From: Dokdonella_A sp040005635
GTDB lineage: Bacteria; Pseudomonadota; Gammaproteobacteria; Xanthomonadales; Rhodanobacteraceae
Assembly: GCA_040005635.1 (NCBI GenBank)
Contig: JBDTYM010000059.1
Location: forward strand, 1 to 25,253
DNA: 25,253 bases
Direction of reading: 5' to 3'
Position 1 is the stretch's first letter, and every line of letters begins with the position of its first letter. Under the pieces are notes generated by a model. It was not told the origin of the DNA, ran no database searches, and saw nothing but the letters and a program-made list of their open reading frames with translations. Made by a program: the position numbers and the translations under genes. Positions 1-6,606 of this stretch are shown here, piece after piece.

Positions 1-1033
1 GCAGCTTGCCGTCCTTGCCTGCCTGCAGGGCGAGATGTGCGGCGGTGCTGCCGGCCGGCGCCGGCAGGATCGCGGGCGCGACCGAGCCGAGGTCGATATC
101 GCCGTTCTGCAGATCCTGGAAGTTGGTCGGCGTCCAGCTGTCGCGCGGCATGCCGCCACCGGAACCGGTGCCGTCCGGTGCCAGTGCGAGCACACTGTCC
201 GCCCAGTTGTGGCCACCCGTGCTCGCATTGAACTGGCCATTGCCGGTCGCAACGTAGATGCGGTTGGTTCCGGCATCGTAGATCGCGCCAGGACGCCCCC
301 AGATGCCACTCTGGCGCGAAGAACAGTTTGTGCCGCTGCCGATGAAATGCACGTTCTGGTCGCTACACAGGGTGTTGAACACCGTCTGCGCGCCGGTCGA
401 CAGATTGACCGTAGTCACGTGCCCCTGGTAGTCACCGCCGTCGCCGATATAGCCGTCGGTGACCGAGTACAAATAATTCACGCCCCCCGGCGGCGATGCG
501 ATCGCGATGCCCGAGGCGCCCTTTTCGGCATTGGGCTTGGAGGTCGACAGCTGCGGCCAGCCGCCGCTGGTCGTCTCGCTGCCGTCGCCGACCGCATACT
601 TGTGTACGTAGCCGTCGAGGCCATAGGCGTAGACGAACTGGCGGTTCGGATCGATCGCCGGAGCGCCGGTCGTCAGGTTGCCGCCGGTCGAGGTCGGCTG
701 CTTGGACCACAGCACGCTGCCGTCAGCGGCGTCGAGTGCGAGCAAGTGGCCGTCCTTGGTGACCAGGAACAACAGGTCCTTGCTGCCGCTCGCCGTGCTG
801 ACGGCCGTCAGCAGTACGGGGCTGCTGTCGCTGGAATGCGGCAGGCTGACGCTGTAGACCTGCGCGATCGCAGTGACGTTGGCGGGCGAGATCTGCGTCT
901 CGGCCGTGTTGTAGCCGCTGTGTTGCTGGCTGTAACCGAATTGCAGCCAGTCGGCGGCGCGCGTCGGCACCGGTCCGAGCAGCGCAATGACGGCCGCAGA
1001 CAGCGCCGCGCCGAGCTTGTTCGTCGTAGACAT
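1..1033 (-). CDS. Secreted PQQ-like beta-propeller protein, paralogue 1 (partial, C-terminus off the left edge)
   Basis: The frame opens with ATG at 1033 and stays open to base 1, about 344 codons, so the C-terminus lies outside the window. A GGAG ribosome site sits 10 bases before the ATG. The N-terminus is a signal peptide of about 28 residues (basic start, hydrophobic AAVIALL core), followed by ADWLQFGYSQQHSGYN, which matches the mature starts of the two genes upstream. Propeller-blade motifs of the PQQ-repeat type are visible (LLALDAADGSVLWSK), with paralogue signatures DGYIGDGGDYQGH, SGIWGR, ATGNGQFNA and WADSVLAL, and a conserved Cys just before SRQSGIWGR. By family it is an exported beta-propeller, possibly a quinoprotein-like enzyme. 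Whether it binds PQQ cannot be told. It is transcribed in the same direction as its two paralogues at 1252-2820 and 3053-5014. The missing end should carry the I-F-x-D-G-F motif if it follows its siblings. Confidence 0.85.
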   Translation of the reverse strand, partial: MSTTNKLGAALSAAVIALLGPVPTRAADWLQFGYSQQHSGYNTAETQISPANVTAIAQVYSVSLPHSSDSSPVLLTAVSTASGSKDLLFLVTKDGHLLALDAADGSVLWSKQPTSTGGNLTTGAPAIDPNRQFVYAYGLDGYVHKYAVGDGSETTSGGWPQLSTSKPNAEKGASGIAIASPPGGVNYLYSVTDGYIGDGGDYQGHVTTVNLSTGAQTVFNTLCSDQNVHFIGSGTNCSSRQSGIWGRPGAIYDAGTNRIYVATGNGQFNASTGGHNWADSVLALAPDGTGSGGGMPRDSWTPTNFQDLQNGDIDLGSVAPAILPAPAGSTAAHLALQAGKDGKL

Positions 1034-1057
1034 TGAGCAGGATCTCCGTAGGGGTTG

Positions 1058-1080
1058 CGGGGGCCGTCAGCGAGCCCCCG
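1058..1080 (-). other. Hairpin in the 5' leader of propeller paralogue 1
   Basis: CGGGGGC (1058-1064) and GCCCCCG (1074-1080) form a perfect 7 bp GC stem with a 9-base loop. It lies 25 bases upstream of the paralogue 1 ATG, just before its ribosome site. No U-tract follows on the minus strand. It could be a factor-dependent terminator for the gene upstream, an RNA stabiliser, or a 5' leader element. The function is not known. Confidence 0.35.
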
Positions 1081-1251
1081 ATGCCGATGTGCATGATCCG
1101 TTCGAGCGACGTCATCGAAACGTGACCCGATCAACGAATCCAACCCGCGGAGTGTATGCCTGCAATCTCCGAAAAGCGTTACAGATCGCTGCTGCGCCGA
1201 CAAGCGAGGAGTCGCACGGATGCGCCGCGTGGCGACGTGTCCGCACGGCGA

Positions 1252-2820
1252 TCAGCCGTCGAAGCCGTCCTGGAAGATCAGGTCGGGCGACTGGCCGAGT
1301 CCAAACTTCCACAATTGACCATTGTTGTCGGTCATGTAGATCGCGCCATCGACGAGAATCGGACTTTGCCAGTGGATGTCGCCGATCAGCGGCGAGGTCC
1401 ACAACACGCTGCCGGTCAACGGATCGCGTGCGATCACGCAGGTGCCGCCAGCGCAGTCGCCAGCGTTGTAGAGCACACCGTTGGCGACGATCGTCGAGGT
1501 GGACGAATCGCTGACGGTCCAGCGCGCTACCAGCATCGGCTGGTGGCTGCCGTCGAGGACGAGCTGCACGCCGGAGAGTCCGTCGCGATTGCCGACGAAC
1601 AACCAGGTGGAATGATCGCTCGGATCGACCCATACCGAAGGTTGTTCGCGCATGCCACCGCCCCCTTGCGGCACGCTCAGCATCTGCAGTTCGCCGCCGA
1701 CATGCGCTGGCGCGCCGGCGCCGCTCATGTCATCCAGATTGATCAGACGCAACTGGAAATCCTTGCCGACTTCCATGCCCAGATGCGGCACGGCACTGCC
1801 AGCCGGAGCCGGCAGCAGCACCAGCGACGTCGAGCCGAGATCGATGTCCTGGTCGTCGAGCTGCTGAAAATTCGTAGGCGTGTAGCTGTCCAGCGGCAAG
1901 CCGTTGCCGGCGCCACTGCCATCCGCGGCCAGGGCCAGCACACTGTCGCCCCAGCTGGTTCCACCGCTCGTGTTCGCGTTGAAGTCGCCGTTGCCGGTCG
2001 CGATGTAGACGCGGTCGGTGGCAGCGTCGTAAGTGGAGCCGCCGCGGCCCCAGATACCGCTCTGCGTGCTCGAGCAGCCACCGTTGCCGATGACCACCGT
2101 CAGGTTGCTGCACAGCGTATTGAATACGTTCTGCGTGCCGCTCGCGAGATTTATCGCGACGGAATGACCCTGATAGTCGCCGCCGTCGCCGATATAACCA
2201 TCGGTGACCGCATGCAGATAGTCGACGCCGCCGCTGCTGACGAGCGTCAGGCTGCTGGCAACTTTCTCGACGTTCGGTTTCAGCGTGATCGCTCGCGGCC
2301 AGCCGGCCGGACCCGGGGTCAATACTTCGGCGCCGTCGCCAATCTGGTATTTGTGCACGAAGCCGTCGACGCCGAAGCTGTAGATGTATTGCTTCGCCGC
2401 GTCGACGACCGCCGATGCGGAGGCATGCTGGGTGCTGCTGCTCGGGCTGCCGCTCGTGGCCTTTGACCAGACCACGCTGCCGGTCGCCGCGTCGATCGCG
2501 AGCAGCGTGCCGTTCGTACTCGCGAAATCGGAAATGCTGTCGCTGCCGAAAAGGAACAGCAGATTCTTCGTCCCACTGGCGGTCGCCACGTTACTGGCGT
2601 AGACCGCTGCGCCGTCGATTTTTGCCGGTAGCAGGACAGGCGTGCCGTATGCCGATACCAGTTGCTCGACGTTCGACGCATCGATCGTCTGCTCGGCGGA
2701 ATTGTTGCCGCTGTGAGCCGCGTCGTAACCGAACTGGGGCCACTCAGCGGCATGTGCCGCCGCGAGGAGGGTAAGGCCGCCGATCAAGGGTATCGTTCGT
2801 AAAGCTGTTTTTGTACGCAT
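1252..2820 (-). CDS. Secreted PQQ-like beta-propeller protein, paralogue 2, with C-terminal IFxDGF motif
   Basis: A 522-residue protein. ATG at 2820 is preceded by GGAG with a 7-base spacer. Residues 1-24 are a signal peptide (basic MRTK, hydrophobic LIGGLTLLAAA, cleavage near AHA). The mature part opens with EWPQFGYDAAHSGNN and reads as PQQ-type propeller blades: LLAIDAATGSVVWSK, SGIWGRGGSTYDAATDRVY, ATGNGDFNA, WGDSVLAL and, near the end, RDPLTGSVLWTSP. The chain ends abruptly with DLIFQDGFDG (residues 513-522), a motif shared with three neighbours. The two conserved Cys flanking the variable loop before STQSGIWGR could form a disulfide, which would suit the periplasm or outside. By family it is an exported propeller of the COG1520/PQQ_2 type; no catalytic role can be assigned. 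It lies between two paralogues on the same strand, separated by roughly 220-230 bp gaps. Confidence 0.9.
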   Translation of the reverse strand: MRTKTALRTIPLIGGLTLLAAAHAAEWPQFGYDAAHSGNNSAEQTIDASNVEQLVSAYGTPVLLPAKIDGAAVYASNVATASGTKNLLFLFGSDSISDFASTNGTLLAIDAATGSVVWSKATSGSPSSSTQHASASAVVDAAKQYIYSFGVDGFVHKYQIGDGAEVLTPGPAGWPRAITLKPNVEKVASSLTLVSSGGVDYLHAVTDGYIGDGGDYQGHSVAINLASGTQNVFNTLCSNLTVVIGNGGCSSTQSGIWGRGGSTYDAATDRVYIATGNGDFNANTSGGTSWGDSVLALAADGSGAGNGLPLDSYTPTNFQQLDDQDIDLGSTSLVLLPAPAGSAVPHLGMEVGKDFQLRLINLDDMSGAGAPAHVGGELQMLSVPQGGGGMREQPSVWVDPSDHSTWLFVGNRDGLSGVQLVLDGSHQPMLVARWTVSDSSTSTIVANGVLYNAGDCAGGTCVIARDPLTGSVLWTSPLIGDIHWQSPILVDGAIYMTDNNGQLWKFGLGQSPDLIFQDGFDG

Positions 2821-3010
2821 CGGTATTCTCCGGTTGCGGTCACACAGTGGACCTGCGGGAGAACGAACTATGTGTACGCGTCTGCTGAATGCCAGCGGTA
2901 GCGGGTGAAGTCCTGCCCGATGGCTGGGTGGTTACCCCTTCTCGGTCGCAGTCGATGCGCCCCATCGACGGAGCGCATGTGGCGTCCCGTCGCCGCTCAA
3001 ACGGATCTAC

Positions 3011-3033
3011 GCGGCCGCCGAACGTGCGGCCGC
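3011..3033 (-). terminator. GC-rich hairpin after propeller paralogue 3
   Basis: Two copies of the self-complementary 8-mer GCGGCCGC (3011-3018 and 3026-3033) can pair into an 8 bp stem with a 7-base loop. The hairpin lies 20 bases beyond the stop codon of the gene ending at 3053. No strong U-run follows, so it is not a classic intrinsic terminator; it may block 3' exonucleases or work with Rho. The rest of the 2821-3052 gap holds the ribosome site of paralogue 2 and a weak ATGCGC/GCGCAT inverted repeat at 2955-2978. Confidence 0.4.
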
Positions 3034-3052
3034 TGACGCGGTTCGCTCTCGA

Positions 3053-5014
3053 TCAGCGCCCCGGTAACTCGAAACCGTCACGGAAGATCCAGTCGTCGCC
3101 GGAAAACGCGACAGAAACCGTGCAGTCCGTCGTGATCGGGCCGGTGGTATAGACCAACGCGTTCAATGTGCCGCCGCAGCCATCGACATTGAACGTGATG
3201 CCGCCGCTGTCCGGCGTGACCGTGAAGCTGGTCGTCGCTCCGTCGGTGACCGTCTGCGGCGTGCTCGGGTCGATCGTGCCGCCCGCGGTCGTCGTCGGCG
3301 TGACGACGTGCGTGATCGTGACGAAGGTCGCGCTGACCGTGCAGTCCGCCGTGATGGGTGCGGTGGTGTAGCTGCTGCCGGTGAGGCTGCCGCCGCAACC
3401 GGTGACCGAGTCGATCGTGTATTGCGCGTCGGGTGTGACAGTAAAGCTAGTCGTCGCGCCGTCGGCAATGGTTTGCGGCGTGCTCGGCGTCATACCGCCG
3501 TGTTCGCCGGCGTTCGGCGTCACGACGTGGGTGACGGCGACATCGCCGAGATCGAAACGCTGCAGTTTGGTGCCGGCAGCGATGTAAAGCGCGCCGTTCA
3601 CCAGGATTGGACTTTGCCATTTCAGACTGCCGATCGTCGGCGACGTCCATAACACGTCGCCGGTGCGCGGATCGCGCGCGAACAAGCAGTTGCCGCCTGA
3701 GCACGAGCCGGCATGGTAGATGATGCCGTTGGCGATGATCGCTGACGTCGAATCGGCGGTCTTCTGCCACGTCGGCTGCAGAAACGGTTCGCTGGTGGTC
3801 GTATTTAGCGTGACCTTGAGGCCGGAAATCCCGCTGCCGTTGGCCATGAAGACCCAGGTCGTGCCATCCGTATCGACCCAGGCGGCTGGTTGCGTCTTCA
3901 TCCAGAACTCGCTGATCGGAACGTCGATGATTGCGATGGCGCCACCGACACCGCCGGGAGCGCCGGTGCCGCTCATATTGTCGAGATCGATCAGATGCAG
4001 TTTGGAATCCTTGCCAGTCTGCAGCGCGAGATGCTGCACGATGCTTCCAGCAGGCGGCTGCAGGATCAGCAACTGAGCGGAGCCGAGGTCGACATCCTGG
4101 CTGTCGAGCTGCGGATACGTGGTTGGCGTGTAGCTGTCGAGCGGCAGGCCGCCACCCGCACCGCTACCATCGGGATTCAGTGCGAGCACGCTGTCGCCCC
4201 AGTTCAAGCCGCCGGTATTGGCGTTGAACTCGCCATTGCCGCTGGTGATGTAGATGCGGTCGGTGCCGGCGTCGTAAGTCGCTCCGCCGCGGCCCCAAAT
4301 GCCGCTTTGCGTCGACGCGCAATTGGTCGCGGCCGGCGGCGTCAGATGGATCGTCTTGTCGCTGCACAACGTGTTGAACACCTTCTGGTCGCCGGTCGCC
4401 AGATTGATCGCGGTGAGATGACCCTGGTAGTCGCCCTGGTCGCCGATATAGCCGTCGTTGACTGCATAGAGATACGTCACGCCGCCAGACGTTGCGATCG
4501 CGAGTGCTGACGCCCCCTTCTCGACGTTCGGCTTCAGCGTCGCGATCTGCGGCCAGCCGCCATCGGTGATCTCGGTGCCGTCGGCGATCTGATATTTGTG
4601 CACCTTGCCGTCGACGCCGTAGCTGTAGACGAACTGGCGATTCGGATCGATCGCCGGCGCGCTTTCCGTCGGCGAAGTGCCCGCCGTGTTCGCCGACCAT
4701 ACGATCGAACCATCGACCGCATCGAATGCGGTCAGCCGGCCGTTCTGCGCCGTCACGAACAGCAGGTCCTTGCTGCCGTCCGATGTGACAATCCCGCTCG
4801 CCAGCACGGGCGCAACGTTGGCGTTTGCCGACATCGTGACCTGATAACGCCGTGTCAACTGCGCGACGTTGTCGGGCGATATCGTCGTCTCGTCCTGATT
4901 GTTGCCGCTGTGCGAAGGGTCGTAGCCCCATTGCAGCCAGTCGGCGGCGGATGCGGCGATCGGAACGAAGCAGGCGGCGAGGACGCCTGCGCGCAACAGG
5001 GTATTCATGCTCAT
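3053..5014 (-). CDS. Secreted PQQ-like beta-propeller protein, paralogue 3, with two InlB-like repeats and C-terminal IFxDGF motif
   Basis: A 653-residue protein from the ATG at 5014, which has GGAG five bases upstream; ATG at 5008 is an alternative. The frame is open further upstream, but that stretch lacks signal-peptide character. Residues 1-23 form a signal peptide (LLRAGVLAACFVPIAASA). Residues about 24-490 are the propeller, starting ADWLQWGYDPSHSGNN and including SGIWGRGGATYDAGTDRIY, SGNGEFNA, WGDSVLAL and RDPRTGDVLWTSP. Residues 496-568 and 569-638 are two tandem repeats starting HVVTP, with PSTPQT, GCGG and a late Cys. They resemble divergent InlB B-repeat (beta-grasp-like) modules of surface proteins. 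The end is DDWIFRDGFELPGR (640-653). It is the longest of the three tandem paralogues and the only complete one with repeats. It diverges from the sugar-dehydrogenase-like gene at 5216 across a 201 bp gap. Substrate and cofactor are unknown. Confidence 0.9.
   Translation of the reverse strand: MSMNTLLRAGVLAACFVPIAASAADWLQWGYDPSHSGNNQDETTISPDNVAQLTRRYQVTMSANANVAPVLASGIVTSDGSKDLLFVTAQNGRLTAFDAVDGSIVWSANTAGTSPTESAPAIDPNRQFVYSYGVDGKVHKYQIADGTEITDGGWPQIATLKPNVEKGASALAIATSGGVTYLYAVNDGYIGDQGDYQGHLTAINLATGDQKVFNTLCSDKTIHLTPPAATNCASTQSGIWGRGGATYDAGTDRIYITSGNGEFNANTGGLNWGDSVLALNPDGSGAGGGLPLDSYTPTTYPQLDSQDVDLGSAQLLILQPPAGSIVQHLALQTGKDSKLHLIDLDNMSGTGAPGGVGGAIAIIDVPISEFWMKTQPAAWVDTDGTTWVFMANGSGISGLKVTLNTTTSEPFLQPTWQKTADSTSAIIANGIIYHAGSCSGGNCLFARDPRTGDVLWTSPTIGSLKWQSPILVNGALYIAAGTKLQRFDLGDVAVTHVVTPNAGEHGGMTPSTPQTIADGATTSFTVTPDAQYTIDSVTGCGGSLTGSSYTTAPITADCTVSATFVTITHVVTPTTTAGGTIDPSTPQTVTDGATTSFTVTPDSGGITFNVDGCGGTLNALVYTTGPITTDCTVSVAFSGDDWIFRDGFELPGR
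3101..3529 (-). repeat. Two tandem ~73-residue InlB-like repeats inside propeller paralogue 3
   Basis: Copy 1 encodes residues 496-568 (3311-3529) and copy 2 residues 569-638 (3101-3310). Both have the frame HVVTP, PSTPQT, DGATTSFTVTPD, GCGG, YTT, P-I-T-x-D-C-T-V-S. The short GATTSFTVTPD stretch is identical in both, suggesting recent duplication or homogenisation. A third copy occurs in a different protein family at 7933-8148. Confidence 0.8.
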
Positions 5015-5215
5015 CGGCTCTCCGAATGGATCGACAGCGGCAGCGCCGCGGCATCGGTCAGGGCCCTGCATCTTACGCCGCGGCGGTGCCGTGGTTGATG
5101 CCCGACGTCGCGCTGCCGCCGCAGCTACGGCGCATCGAGGACGGCAGGCGGCAAATGCAAATCTAACCCGCGCCATGCTAGAAAGCCGCGATAGGGACTG
5201 CGCTGGGGAGCGACC

Positions 5216-6535
5216 GTGCACCAAAATCGATGGCTGGGATTGGCTTTGGCTGCGTGCGCACTGCCTGCAGCGGCCGTGACGCCTGCGGATCTGCGACTAC
5301 AGCGTTGGCCCGATGCGGCGACGACCTTCAGTCAGCCGATCGCGATACGCAGCGCCGAGGACGGTAGCGGTCGCGTATTCGTGATCGAACGCTGCAGCGG
5401 CATTCGCATCGTCAAGAATGGAGGCTTGCTGACTACGCCTTTCGTGTCGATCGCGGCGAGCTGCGGCGGTGAGCAAGGCATCCTCGGACTCGCCTTCGAT
5501 CCGGACTTCGCCGACAACGGCTTCTTCTATGTGACCTACACGGCGCCAGCCGGACAGCCGCAGATCGGCGCGAGCGAAGATCAGGTCCTCGCGCGCTACA
5601 CCGTGTCGGCCGGAAACCCGGATATCGCCAATCCGGACGGCGAGGAAATCCTGCGCGTGCCGGACATCGCCGACAACCACAATGGTGGCGATCTGCATTT
5701 CGACCATCAGGGCTATCTGAACTGGTCGATGGGCGATGGCGGCGTGCAGGGCGACCCGAACGGGTTCGCCCAGTGCACAGGCCGCAAGCGGGCCGACAAC
5801 GATCCCGCGTCCTGTCGCGTCAGCGGCGGTTCCGGGACCAGCTACTACTTGCTCGGCAAGATCATCCGGCTGGACGTGCACGCAACCACCGCCGCCGCGC
5901 CCGGCAATTTCTGCGGCGCCACACCTGGCCAGCCAGCGAAGTATGCGATCCCGGCCGGCAACCCGTTTGCGGACGCCGGCGCGCATCCGCAGGACTGCGC
6001 CGAGATCTTCAACTGGGGTTTTCGCAATCCGTACCGTTTCAGTATCGATCGCGTGACCGGCGACATGCTGATCGGCGACGTCGGTCAGAACACCTACGAG
6101 GAAATCGACTTCCAACCCGCCGGCAGTGCAGGCCAGAATTTCCAGTGGAACGCGTGCGAGGGACTACATACGTATCCCGGTGGCTCGCTCGGTTGCACGG
6201 GGCCTGCCGGCAGTGTGCCGCCCAAGCTCGACTATTCGCATTTGATCGGTTGCGCCGTGACGGGCGGCTACGTCTATCGCGGTCCGATCGTGCCGTTGCG
6301 CGGCCAGTACCTGTTCAGCGACAACTGCAGCGGCAGTATCTATGTCGTCGCCGACGCGGGCGCGGCGGTTTCGCTCTGGACGTATGAAACGCTCGACGGC
6401 ACGCCATCGATGAGTACGTACGCATTCGGCGAAGATGACCAGGGTAATCTGTACGTCGCCGACGGCGGAGGCAAGGTCTATCGGTTCGTGTCCGACAGCT
6501 CGGTGGACCTGATCTTCGCAGACGGCTTCGATTGA
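5216..6535 (+). CDS. Secreted PQQ-dependent sugar dehydrogenase-like protein (GSDH family), copy 1
   Basis: A 439-residue protein starting at GTG 5216, with a strong GGGGAG ribosome site five bases upstream. Residues 1-20 are a signal peptide (LGLALAACALPAAA). The rest is the glucose/sorbosone dehydrogenase six-bladed propeller: GSGRVFVIE (51-59), LGLAFDPDF (90-98), NHNGGDLHF (154-162) where the His corresponds to the catalytic base of soluble glucose dehydrogenase, GFRNPYRFSID (268-278) with the family Arg, and a later GGYVYRG. Family members oxidise aldose sugars or related alcohols with PQQ in the periplasm. No pqq synthesis genes are in the window, so cofactor supply is unknown. It ends DLIFADGFD (431-439), the same motif as the propeller genes opposite. 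A paralogue follows 71 bases downstream on the same strand, so the two are probably co-transcribed. Confidence 0.9.
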   Translation: MHQNRWLGLALAACALPAAAVTPADLRLQRWPDAATTFSQPIAIRSAEDGSGRVFVIERCSGIRIVKNGGLLTTPFVSIAASCGGEQGILGLAFDPDFADNGFFYVTYTAPAGQPQIGASEDQVLARYTVSAGNPDIANPDGEEILRVPDIADNHNGGDLHFDHQGYLNWSMGDGGVQGDPNGFAQCTGRKRADNDPASCRVSGGSGTSYYLLGKIIRLDVHATTAAAPGNFCGATPGQPAKYAIPAGNPFADAGAHPQDCAEIFNWGFRNPYRFSIDRVTGDMLIGDVGQNTYEEIDFQPAGSAGQNFQWNACEGLHTYPGGSLGCTGPAGSVPPKLDYSHLIGCAVTGGYVYRGPIVPLRGQYLFSDNCSGSIYVVADAGAAVSLWTYETLDGTPSMSTYAFGEDDQGNLYVADGGGKVYRFVSDSSVDLIFADGFD

Positions 6536-6606
6536 ACCGGCTTTGATTGAATCTGCGCCGCTTGCGCGCGGCCGACGCCCGCGAGTTCGGGCCCAGAGGA
6601 GGAATC

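Noticed and set aside
1245..1259. ACGGC/GCCGT inverted repeat around the stop of propeller paralogue 2
   Set aside because: Five base pairs including coding sequence and no U-run; not enough to call a terminator.
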